Positions 1 to 7,236 of a DNA stretch of 8,154 nucleotides are shown piece by piece. The translations under genes and the position numbers were made by a program. Origin of the DNA: an uncultured Alistipes sp. (GTDB taxonomy: Bacteria; Bacteroidota; Bacteroidia; Bacteroidales; Rikenellaceae); assembly GCA_947178455.1 (NCBI GenBank), contig CAMWYI010000079.1:1-8154 (forward strand). The letters are read 5' to 3'. The stretch's first letter is position 1, and every line of letters begins with the position of its first letter. The notes beneath the pieces were generated by a model. That model was not told where the DNA came from. It saw only the letters and a list, made by a program, of their open reading frames with translations, and ran no database searches.

Positions 1-1392
1 GTGGTGTCGGGTTTGACGGGCGGCGATTTCATCGACCTTGCATGGTATCGCCGACTGCCCGATTTCCTGATTTATTCGTTCCCGAAAGACTCCTATGCGA
101 CGGGCTTCGGCGACGATTACGAAAAACTCCGCACGCCGCCGGCGCAGTACATGGGCTTCGCCGATGCCTTGGCGCGCGAGCTGCACAGTCCCCAAGCCCG
201 CTGGTACGCCGACCGCTTGATTGGCGACGACCCGACGAATCTCTACAAGGCCCGCACGTTCCAGCTCTACCGCATCCTCACCGACAAACCGGTCGATTCG
301 GTACGGCCCGAAGCTCCGGCCCCGATGTCGTCGCGATTTTATCCCGATGCCGGTTTTTCGCTCATGCACACCACTCCGTCCGACAGTAGTCGCGACCTCA
401 TGGCGTCGTTTTTCGCACTGCCGTTCGGGTCGACGGGCCATGCCCACGCCGCGCACAACGGCTTTACGATTAGTTACGGCGGCCGTCCGTTGTTCGGCGG
501 CACGGGCTATTACTCCAACTTCAACGACCCGCATACGTTGATGCACTACCGCACGCGCGGGCATAATACGCTGCTGGTCGACGGACTGGCGCAGGTCATC
601 GGCGAGAACGGCTACGGCTGGCTGGCACGCTGGGCCGACAACGAGGCGCTGACCTACACGCTGGGCGATGCCACGCATGCCTACGACGAGATGCGCACGC
701 CCTTTTGGATCGACCGCATGCGGCAGTCGGGCGTCGATTATACGACCGAAAACGGCTTCGGCAATCCGGGCGTCACCCGTTTCCGCCGTCACTTCGTCTT
801 CTTGAAGCCCGACATCATCGTGGTGTACGACGAATTGGCGGCCCGCACGCCCGTGACGTGGACATGGTTGTTGCACAGCCACGACCGCCTCGCACCGCTT
901 ACGCCCGATGCTTCGGCCGACGCGGCCGTCGGGGTGTCGAACGGGGCGGCTTCGGGACGCATGGATTTGTTCGCCGGAGGTGCGCTCGCGGCGGAGGTGC
1001 ACGACCGCTTCTTCTCGCCGGCCGTCAACTGGAAAAACCGCACCGGAGCCGACGGCAAACCGTTGGATTACGCTCCGCATTGGCATGCCGAGTTTTCGCC
1101 CGTGCTGAAAAGCGACGCTCTGCGTTTTCTGGCTGTGTTCCGCATCACGCCCGACGGCCGTAAGCCGGTTCGGTTGCAGGCCGACGGCAAAGGGCGCATT
1201 CGGGTCGGCGACTGGACAATCGACGCCCAACTCGATGCGACCCGTCCGGCCGCCTTTGCGATTACCGACCGACGGGGCCATGCGGTGCTTTACAACACTG
1301 ACGCCTCGCAAATCGAGGGCAGTACGGTGATTCGGACACGGGGTGCGGCCGACCGCGAGCTGGTCGATGAATTGCCTGCTTCGGTGCGCTGA
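1..1392 (+). CDS. Heparinase II/III-family polysaccharide lyase, 3' part of gene
   Basis: The reading frame is open from the window edge and ends at TGA 1390-1392. The first base happens to read GTG, but the gene almost certainly begins upstream, because family members with this C-terminal half are usually well over 600 residues and only 463 are visible. The part seen runs from the end of an alpha-helical region (about residues 1-100) into the beta-sandwich heparinase II/III-like domain (about 105-450). Recognisable blocks are the histidine-rich G-H-A-H-A-A-H-N-G-F segment (H147, H149, H152, N153), followed by S-Y-G-G-R-P-L-F-G-G and R-T-R-G-H-N-T-L-L-V-D-G (H188, N189). Family knowledge: such enzymes cleave uronic-acid-containing polysaccharides (glycosaminoglycans, alginate-like glycans) by beta-elimination in the periplasm or at the cell surface. 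The exact substrate cannot be read from sequence. The next gene is a hybrid two-component regulator, the usual arrangement in a polysaccharide utilisation locus. Confidence 0.8.
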   Translation: MVSGLTGGDFIDLAWYRRLPDFLIYSFPKDSYATGFGDDYEKLRTPPAQYMGFADALARELHSPQARWYADRLIGDDPTNLYKARTFQLYRILTDKPVDSVRPEAPAPMSSRFYPDAGFSLMHTTPSDSSRDLMASFFALPFGSTGHAHAAHNGFTISYGGRPLFGGTGYYSNFNDPHTLMHYRTRGHNTLLVDGLAQVIGENGYGWLARWADNEALTYTLGDATHAYDEMRTPFWIDRMRQSGVDYTTENGFGNPGVTRFRRHFVFLKPDIIVVYDELAARTPVTWTWLLHSHDRLAPLTPDASADAAVGVSNGAASGRMDLFAGGALAAEVHDRFFSPAVNWKNRTGADGKPLDYAPHWHAEFSPVLKSDALRFLAVFRITPDGRKPVRLQADGKGRIRVGDWTIDAQLDATRPAAFAITDRRGHAVLYNTDASQIEGSTVIRTRGAADRELVDELPASVR

Positions 1393-1418
1393 TGCAGGCT
1401 CGTGCTTTCGGTGGGAAA

Positions 1419-1449
1419 ATTGTTTTTCTCGAAAAAATGCGTATATTTA
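1419..1449 (+). promoter_or_regulatory. Bacteroidota-type promoter of the HTCS gene
   Basis: ATTG at 1419-1422 stands for the -33 box. A 19-base spacer follows, and then TATATTTA at 1442-1449, which matches the -7 consensus TAnnTTTG except for the last base. Transcription would start only a few bases downstream, close to the ATG at 1454. The messenger would then be leaderless from that ATG, or have a leader of about 12 bases before the second ATG at 1466. It gives the regulator expression independent of the lyase gene 61 bases upstream. Confidence 0.5.
1423..1436. repeat. Perfect dyad in the spacer of the HTCS promoter
   Basis: TTTTTC, a TC centre and GAAAAA form a 14-base palindrome lying wholly between the -33 and -7 boxes. 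The centre is too short for a good RNA hairpin, so a protein-binding site or curved DNA is more likely than a terminator. No regulator can be assigned, and an A/T-rich dyad of this size can arise by chance. Confidence 0.35.
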
Positions 1450-1453
1450 GTCG

Positions 1454-4400
1454 ATGAATCGAAAAATGCGAAATCGTCTTTTATCGAAATTCGGTCGGTT
1501 GTGCGCGGTCGCGTGTTTGTTCATGCGGCCCGCTACGGCTGCGCCCATCGAGTTCCGCACGTTGTCGGTCGACGACGGATTGTCCCAAAGCACTGTGCTG
1601 GCGATGGCCCAAGACCCGCTCGGCCGGATTTGGATGGGCACGCAGGACGGTTTGAACCGTTACGACGGCCATACGTTCACGGTCTTCCGCCACAACGAAG
1701 CCGATGCGTCGAGTTTGGGCGACAATTATGTCTGTGCGCTGCGGGCCGACGGCGGCCGGATGTGGGTCGGCACCGCTTCGGGGCTGGCCTGTTTCGATGC
1801 GGCGACCGGAACGTTCGAGAATTTCCGCCTCGACGGGCGCCCGATGCAGGTCTTCGGTATTGCCGATTGCGACGGTCGGGGGCTGTTGCTGGCCACCGAT
1901 TCGGGGCTCGTATTTTTCGACCGCACGACGCGCGACATGGAAATCAAGGCCTACCTCAAAGGGGCCGATTTCCGTTCGTTGTGCCCTTTCCGCGAGGGTT
2001 TTCTGGTCGGCACGTCGACCGGCATCTATACCTACTCTTCGACTTACGGCAACCTTGTGCGGGTTTTGCCCCAGCTGGCCCGTTTCGACGTGGCGAGCAT
2101 CGTGCCCGACGGCGCCGACGGCTTTTGGGTCGCCACGCACGGCAACGGACTTTATCGTGTCGATGCCGCTTTGCAGGTCGTGGCCCGTTACCGGGCGGCG
2201 GAGCATCCCGGATTGTGTTCCGATTACATCCGCGTGCTGAAAACCGACACCGACGGCCGCCTGTGGGTCGGTACGTTCGACGGATTGTCGATTTACGACC
2301 CCCGTTCGGGCCGGTTCGAGCGATATGTCCACACGGCCGAGCCGGGCGCTTTGAGCCACAATTCGATTCGGTCGATTTTTATCGACAGCCAGCAGGGCGT
2401 GTGGTTGGGCACCTATTACGGCGGGGTGAACTACTATCATCCGCTGGCGCGGCGTTTCGGCGTCCTGCGCAATGTCCCTTCGCGCAATTCGCTGGGCGAC
2501 AATACGGTCGGCTGCATCGCCGAGGAGCCCGACGGCTTGCTTTGGATCGGCACGAACGACGACGGCGTGAACCTCTACGACCGTCGCACGGGCCGTTTTT
2601 CGGAATACAACACGGACAACGGCGCGCTGCTCTCGAACAACGTCAAGTGCATTCATCCCGACGGGCGCGGCAACCTTTGGATCGGAACCCATGCGGGCGG
2701 ATTGACCCGCATGCACCTTGCTTCGCGCCGCACGCGCCACTTCCCGATCAATGCCAACATTCCTATCAACAACAGCTGCTATGCGTTGCTCGACGATGAC
2801 GACGGCACGCTGTGGGTCGGGTCGCTCAACGGACTGCTGTCGTTCGATCCTGCGTCGGGGCTTTTTTCGCGGCACCGGTGTACCGATTACGAACCGCGTC
2901 TCGCTTCGCTGCCTATCAATGCCCTCTTCCGCGATTCCCGTCAGCGGGTGTGGATAGGTACGGCTTCGGGGCTCTATCTTTGGCTGCCCGACCGGCGCGA
3001 GGTAAGTACGCCCGATTTGCAGGTTTCAATAGGCGAAAAATCCCCCCCTCCCCGACGGCAAGAGCTTGGAATAGTGTGCGTTACAGAGGATTCGCACCGC
3101 AACGTCTGGATAGGTACCCGTCGCGGACTCTTCCGCTTCGACGAGCTTGACCGAACGTTCACACGTTTCACGACGGCCGACGGACTGCCCAACGACATCG
3201 TGCACGGCGTGCTCGAAGACGAGTTGGGGCGGCTGTGGATTTCCACCAACGGCGGGCTGGCCTGCTTCGACGTCTCGAAAGGGCAGTTCCGCACCTACAC
3301 TTCGCGCGACGGCATCGCCAACAATCAGTTCAATCCGGGTGCCTGCTACAAGGGGCGCGACGGCATGTTCTACTTCGGCGGCATCGGCGGCCTGACGTGG
3401 TTTCGGCCGCACGAACTGGTCGACAGCCCGTTCGTCCCCGAAACGCAAATCGTGGGCTTCGACGTGGCCGATGCACCGGACGACGACCGTGTGCGCATCG
3501 AGCGCGATTCGCTCGGTCGGGTGCGTGCAGCCGAGTTCCCCGCCGATTGCAACCTTTTCGCAGTGCGGTTCGTGGCAGCCGACCCGCTTTCGGGCGGTCA
3601 GAACCGTTTTGCCTACAAACTCGAAGGCTTCAACACGCGCTGGTACGAAACCTCCAATCCCGAAGTCTCCTACTCGAACCTTCAGCCCGGACACTACACG
3701 TTCTGCGTGCGCGCCGCCAACAGCGACGGCCGTTGGAGCGACCGCGTGGCGGAGGTAGCCATTCGGGTGAAACCGATGTGGTGGCAGACCACCGGCGCAT
3801 TCGCCGCGTGGGTGGTCTTGGCATTCGCGGCGCTCGGTTCGATGATTTACGCCGTGCTCGGACGGCTGAAAATGCGAATGCAGTTGAGGCTCGAACGCTT
3901 GCAAAGCGCCCAGCTCGCCGAACTGAACCAAGAGAAGATACAATTCTACATCAACCTGTCGCACGAACTGCGCACGCCGTTGACGCTGGTGCTCTCGCCG
4001 TTGCAGGAGATTCGCGAGTACGGCACGCCCGACAAGTACGTCGCCTCACGACTCAACTACGTCTACCGCAACAGCTTGAAACTGCTGCACATCATCAACC
4101 AGCTGCTCGACTACCGCAAGGCCGAGCTGGGCGTGTTCCGCATGAAAGTGGCCGTGCAGGATGTCGACAGCATCGTTTCGGAAGTCTTTTCGATGTTCGA
4201 GGAGATGGCGCAGAACCGCGACATGGATTACATCCTTTCGTCCGAATTGCACGGCGAGGCATTGCCCGTCGACCGCATGTTCCTCGAAATGATGCTGACC
4301 AATCTGCTCTCCAATGCGTTCAAATTCACGCCCGACGGTGGGCTGATTCGCGTATCCGTCCAGCGGGGCGACCGCTCTTTCCGGCTTTCGGTGCGCGACA

Positions 4401-5515
4401 GCGGCGCCGGCATGACGCCCGAACAGCAGCGGCATGCGTTCGACCGCTTCTATCAAGCCGACGATGCCGCATCGGGCAGCGGGTTGGGACTTTCTATCGT
4501 TCGGCGTATTGTTGAGCTGCATCAAGGAACAATCGAGGTGCAGAGCCGTGCTGGAGAGTATAGCGAGTTCATCATCACCCTGCCTGCCGAGCTGGATGTC
4601 TATCCCGAAGAGAAGCGGGCGCGGGCCGACGATGTGCGCGGTTCGATTATTCGCGATGCTCGACAGTTCCGCCCCGATGAGTGGCTGGACGACGGCCGCG
4701 CCGACCGCGATACGGCCGACGAGGATGCTGCGCAACCTCGCGAAATCATCTTGCTGGCCGAACCCAACGCCGAAGTGGGCCGCTATATCGCCGAGCACTT
4801 CCAGCATTATTACGACATGCACGTGGTCACGGACGGCAACGAAGCGCTCGAAAAACTCAAAACGCTGGAACCCGACCTGCTCATCGCCGACCGCCTGTTA
4901 CCGGGAATCGACGGCATGAAATTGTGCCGTATGGTGAAGCAGAACATCCGCACGTGCCACATTCCGGTCGTGCTGCTTGCGCCCGACGGCGGGGTCGAAG
5001 AACAGATTGCGGGCATCGAAGCGGGTGCCGACGGCTATCTTTCGATGCCGGTGTCGGTGTCGCTGTTGCGCGCCAAAGTGCAGAACCTGCTCAAAGCGCA
5101 CTACCGGATGCGTCACCACTATTCGGACAACACAGAAATCGAACCCGACAAAATTGTTTCCAATCCGATGGACGGCGAGTTCCTGAAAAAGGCGATTCGG
5201 GTCGTGGAGGAAAACATGGACAACGAGGAGTTTTCGTCGAACGATTTCAGCAAGGCACTCTGCATGAGCCGCTCGAATCTGCACCTGAAAATGAAATCCA
5301 TCACCGGCGAATCGGCCACGAAGTTCATCCGCAAGATTCGGTTCAATTACGCTTGCAAATTGTTGCTCGAACGCAAGCATTCGATTGCCGAAATCAGCGC
5401 AATGGTCGGATTCAATTCGCCGTCGTATTTCGCCACGAGTTTCAAGAAATACGTGGGATGCCTGCCGACGGAGTACATCCGCACTCGCGCGAAAGGGCGG
5501 TCGGAATCTATTTGA
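1454..5515 (+). CDS. Hybrid two-component system regulator (double propeller sensor, histidine kinase, receiver, AraC domain)
   Basis: This single-chain sensor-regulator has 1353 residues, the usual HTCS length. In order: signal peptide (about 1-30, ending A-T-A-A); fourteen propeller repeats with W-[IV]-G-T-like cores (about 33-650; first W60, last degenerate F-Y-F-G-G near 640), enough for two seven-bladed propellers; Y_Y_Y domain (about 700-775); one membrane helix (about 782-804); HisKA with S-H-E-L-R-T-P (H837); HATPase with N box (N950, N954), D982-S-G-A-G and G1008-S-G-L-G-L; a linker of about 60 residues; receiver (about 1097-1210); AraC-type DNA-binding domain (about 1242-1345). The kinase core looks intact. 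The receiver keeps D1146 but has P1104, A1176 and M1198 where Asp, Thr/Ser and Lys are expected. Family knowledge: such proteins bind oligosaccharides in the periplasm and activate a neighbouring polysaccharide locus. The adjacent lyase suggests a uronic-acid glycan (inference). ATG 1454 is the first start. ATG 1466 (residue 5) would also leave a good signal peptide. Confidence 0.93.
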   Translation: MNRKMRNRLLSKFGRLCAVACLFMRPATAAPIEFRTLSVDDGLSQSTVLAMAQDPLGRIWMGTQDGLNRYDGHTFTVFRHNEADASSLGDNYVCALRADGGRMWVGTASGLACFDAATGTFENFRLDGRPMQVFGIADCDGRGLLLATDSGLVFFDRTTRDMEIKAYLKGADFRSLCPFREGFLVGTSTGIYTYSSTYGNLVRVLPQLARFDVASIVPDGADGFWVATHGNGLYRVDAALQVVARYRAAEHPGLCSDYIRVLKTDTDGRLWVGTFDGLSIYDPRSGRFERYVHTAEPGALSHNSIRSIFIDSQQGVWLGTYYGGVNYYHPLARRFGVLRNVPSRNSLGDNTVGCIAEEPDGLLWIGTNDDGVNLYDRRTGRFSEYNTDNGALLSNNVKCIHPDGRGNLWIGTHAGGLTRMHLASRRTRHFPINANIPINNSCYALLDDDDGTLWVGSLNGLLSFDPASGLFSRHRCTDYEPRLASLPINALFRDSRQRVWIGTASGLYLWLPDRREVSTPDLQVSIGEKSPPPRRQELGIVCVTEDSHRNVWIGTRRGLFRFDELDRTFTRFTTADGLPNDIVHGVLEDELGRLWISTNGGLACFDVSKGQFRTYTSRDGIANNQFNPGACYKGRDGMFYFGGIGGLTWFRPHELVDSPFVPETQIVGFDVADAPDDDRVRIERDSLGRVRAAEFPADCNLFAVRFVAADPLSGGQNRFAYKLEGFNTRWYETSNPEVSYSNLQPGHYTFCVRAANSDGRWSDRVAEVAIRVKPMWWQTTGAFAAWVVLAFAALGSMIYAVLGRLKMRMQLRLERLQSAQLAELNQEKIQFYINLSHELRTPLTLVLSPLQEIREYGTPDKYVASRLNYVYRNSLKLLHIINQLLDYRKAELGVFRMKVAVQDVDSIVSEVFSMFEEMAQNRDMDYILSSELHGEALPVDRMFLEMMLTNLLSNAFKFTPDGGLIRVSVQRGDRSFRLSVRDSGAGMTPEQQRHAFDRFYQADDAASGSGLGLSIVRRIVELHQGTIEVQSRAGEYSEFIITLPAELDVYPEEKRARADDVRGSIIRDARQFRPDEWLDDGRADRDTADEDAAQPREIILLAEPNAEVGRYIAEHFQHYYDMHVVTDGNEALEKLKTLEPDLLIADRLLPGIDGMKLCRMVKQNIRTCHIPVVLLAPDGGVEEQIAGIEAGADGYLSMPVSVSLLRAKVQNLLKAHYRMRHHYSDNTEIEPDKIVSNPMDGEFLKKAIRVVEENMDNEEFSSNDFSKALCMSRSNLHLKMKSITGESATKFIRKIRFNYACKLLLERKHSIAEISAMVGFNSPSYFATSFKKYVGCLPTEYIRTRAKGRSESI

Positions 5516-6449
5516 AAAATATCGACGAAATTTCCTTGTAGTTGTGGACGCGCTCGATGACGTCGGCGAAAATGTCCGCAACCGACAACACCGTGAACTT
5601 GTGCAAGTCGCGGTCGGCATTGAGCGGAATCGTATCCGTCACGATGACCTCTTCCAGCGCGCTGGCGTTGATGCGGTCGTAGGCCGGGCCCGACAGCACG
5701 GGGTGCGTGATAGCGGCCCGCACGCTCTTGGCGCCGCGCGACATCAGCATGTCGGCGGCCATGCAGATAGTACCCGCCGTGTCGATCATGTCATCTACAA
5801 TCAGCACGTTGCGCCCTTCGACATCGCCGATGGCGGTCATCTTGCCCACGACGTTGGGTTTGGCCCGCTCCTTATGCGAAATGATGATAGGGGTGCCGAG
5901 CAGTTTGGCGTAGGTATTGGCCCGCTTCGCTCCGCCCATGTCGGGGGCGGCAATCGAGAGGTCTTGGATTTTCAGGCCTTGAATATAAGGTACGAAAATG
6001 CCGCTCGCATAGAGCGCATCAACCGGCACGTCGAAAAATCCCTGAATCTGGTCGGCATGCAGATCCATCGTCATGATGCGGTCGACGCCTGCCGCCATGA
6101 GCAGATTGGCCACCAGTTTGGCTCCGATCGGCACGCGCGGCCCGTCTTTGCGGTCTTGGCGCGCCCAGCCAAAGTAAGGCATCACGGCCACCACCTTGTA
6201 GGCCGACGCGCGGCGGGCGGCGTCAATCATCATCAGCAGTTCCATGAGGTTGTCCGTCGGCGGGAAGGTCGATTGGATGATGAAGACCGTGCAGCCGCGG
6301 ATCGACTCGTTGTAGCAGGGTTGGAACTCTCCGTCGCTGAATTGCAGGACTTCGACCTGACCGAGTTTCGTGCCGAAGCTCGATGCGATTTTGGCAGCGA
6401 GGTATTCGGAGCCGCGACCGGAGAAAATTTTGATTTTATGGATGGCCAT
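5508..6449 (-). CDS. prs: Ribose-phosphate pyrophosphokinase (PRPP synthetase)
   Basis: This 313-residue protein has the normal length for class I PRPP synthetase, a cytosolic enzyme that transfers pyrophosphate from ATP to ribose 5-phosphate. The product feeds purine, pyrimidine, histidine, tryptophan and NAD synthesis. Visible signatures are F-S-D-G-E (37-41), P-Y-F-G-W-A-R-Q-D-R-K (91-101) for ATP binding, M-D-L-H-A-D-Q-I-Q-G-F-F (128-139, catalytic His131), the flexible-loop S-H-K-E-R-A (191-196, Lys194) and the PRPP loop V-D-D-M-I-D-T-A-G-T (218-227). No expected residue is missing. The start at ATG 6449-6447 agrees with the family N-terminus (M-x-x-x-K-I-F-S-G) and lies about 26 bases below an exact TAnnTTTG box. 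The gene converges with the HTCS regulator, and its TAG stop (5508-5510) lies inside the last codons of that gene. It follows ysxC on the same strand but has its own promoter. Confidence 0.97.
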   Translation of the reverse strand: MAIHKIKIFSGRGSEYLAAKIASSFGTKLGQVEVLQFSDGEFQPCYNESIRGCTVFIIQSTFPPTDNLMELLMMIDAARRASAYKVVAVMPYFGWARQDRKDGPRVPIGAKLVANLLMAAGVDRIMTMDLHADQIQGFFDVPVDALYASGIFVPYIQGLKIQDLSIAAPDMGGAKRANTYAKLLGTPIIISHKERAKPNVVGKMTAIGDVEGRNVLIVDDMIDTAGTICMAADMLMSRGAKSVRAAITHPVLSGPAYDRINASALEEVIVTDTIPLNADRDLHKFTVLSVADIFADVIERVHNYKEISSIFFK

Positions 6450-6475
6450 AATGCGATGGGGGATTAACGTTGTCG

Positions 6476-6483
6476 CAAAGATA
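6476..6483 (-). promoter_or_regulatory. -7 box of the prs promoter
   Basis: Read on the - strand, 6483 to 6476 is TATCTTTG, an exact match to the Bacteroidota -7 consensus TAnnTTTG. The start codon of prs is 26 bases further on, giving an expected leader of about 20 bases. No clean TTTG -33 box stands at the usual 19-21 base distance. The nearest candidate is a T-rich stretch around 6495-6504. It sits in the 87-base gap between ysxC and prs. Confidence 0.55.
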
Positions 6484-6536
6484 GGACAATGCGACGAAAA
6501 AACGATGCCGTTTCGGCCCGATTTTTCAACAATCGG

Positions 6537-7133
6537 TTAAAAATCTCCGAGACACCCTCCGATGAAATCGAGTATCTCCTGTCGGCCGTCGTTCCGCGCC
6601 GACGAGCTCACCAGCATCGGCGGCAGTTCTTCCCACTGTTCGCGCAGCGCTTCGCCGAATCGGGCGACGCTCTGCCGGGCCTGCGTTTTCGACAGCTTGT
6701 CCGCTTTCGTGAAGATGATGCCGAACGGAATGCCGTGTTCGCCCAGCAACTCGATGAACCGCAGGTCGATGCGTTGAGGTTCGAGCCGGATGTCGACCAG
6801 CACGAACAGGTAATGGAGCCGCTCGCACCGAAGTACATAGTCCGTGATGATTCGGGCGAAATCTCCGCGTAGGGTTTTCGAGGTGCGGGCATAGCCGTAG
6901 CCCGGAAGGTCGACCAAATACCAGCGGTCGTCTACGCGGAAGTGATTGATAAGCCGTGTCTTGCCGGGCGTTCCCGATACTTTCGCCAGCCCGTTGCGGC
7001 CCGTCAGCATGTTGATGAGCGACGATTTGCCCACGTTGCTCCGCCCGATGAACGCGATGTCGGGCAGCGTGTCTTTGGGTACCTGTGTAATTCGCTCCGA
7101 AGAGCATTGGAATACGGCGTGCTGTATCTGCAT
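6537..7133 (-). CDS. ysxC: Ribosome biogenesis GTP-binding protein YsxC/EngB (YihA)
   Basis: This TrmE-Era-EngA-like cytosolic GTPase of 198 residues has the normal family length. It is needed for assembly of the large ribosomal subunit. Motifs counted from the chosen start: G1 P-loop G-R-S-N-V-G-K-S-S (30-38), G2 with S-G-T-P-G-K-T (53-59), G3 D-L-P-G-Y-G-Y (75-81), G4 T-K-A-D (142-145) and G5 S-S-S-A-R (176-180). The frame stays open for another 32 codons up to an ATG at 7229-7227, but ATG 7133-7131 is preferred. It gives the family N-terminus, and a good promoter lies at 7230-7199, so the upstream ATG would fall in the -33 box and could not be in the transcript. The gene is followed on the same strand by prs and preceded by a serine recombinase gene. 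The stop is TAA (6539-6537). Confidence 0.95.
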   Translation of the reverse strand: MQIQHAVFQCSSERITQVPKDTLPDIAFIGRSNVGKSSLINMLTGRNGLAKVSGTPGKTRLINHFRVDDRWYLVDLPGYGYARTSKTLRGDFARIITDYVLRCERLHYLFVLVDIRLEPQRIDLRFIELLGEHGIPFGIIFTKADKLSKTQARQSVARFGEALREQWEELPPMLVSSSARNDGRQEILDFIGGCLGDF

Positions 7134-7198
7134 GGCGGGGTGGCTTTTGCAACGCGCACGGGCCGCATCGTCCGGCCGCCCTCCTGCGCGTATCGCCG

Positions 7199-7230
7199 TA
7201 AAAGTAGTCAAAATGGCGTAATCCGCCAAA
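7199..7230 (-). promoter_or_regulatory. Bacteroidota-type promoter of ysxC
   Basis: On the - strand, TTTG (7230-7227), a 20-base spacer and TACTTTTA (7206-7199) match the -33/-7 pattern, with one mismatch in the -7 box. Transcription would begin near 7192 and give a leader of roughly 60 bases before the ATG at 7133. The -33 box begins only 6 bases after the recombinase stop codon. Confidence 0.6.
7210..7228 (-). terminator. Short hairpin with T tail after the recombinase gene, inside the ysxC promoter
   Basis: On the - strand, TGGCG, loop GATTA and CGCCA (7228-7214) form a perfect 5-bp stem followed by TTTT (7213-7210). The position just after the recombinase stop suits a weak intrinsic terminator. 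The same bases are the spacer of the ysxC promoter, so the dyad could instead be an operator there. The stem is short and the T run only four, hence the modest confidence. Confidence 0.35.
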
Positions 7231-7236
7231 AATCCG

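Noticed and set aside
1402..2799. Long + strand reading frame overlapping the HTCS gene (465 codons)
   Set aside because: It is out of frame with the HTCS gene, rich in Arg/Gly/His without any domain, and arises from GC-rich repeat coding. The HTCS frame explains the same bases fully.
1481..2875. Long - strand reading frame opposite the propeller region (464 codons)
   Set aside because: Antisense shadow of the repeated W-[IV]-G-T blades in GC-rich DNA; its protein is repetitive Arg/Val/Ala with no known motif.
3026..3964. - strand reading frame opposite the end of the propeller and the Y_Y_Y domain
   Set aside because: Antisense shadow of the HTCS gene; no domain, no promoter, and the sense frame is strongly supported.
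5385..6467. + strand reading frame opposite prs (360 codons)
   Set aside because: prs on the other strand has every catalytic motif; this frame is rich in His/Arg and has no family features.
7134..7229. N-terminal extension of ysxC to the ATG at 7229
   Set aside because: The extra 32 residues are not a family feature, and the upstream ATG lies in the -33 box of the promoter that would transcribe it.
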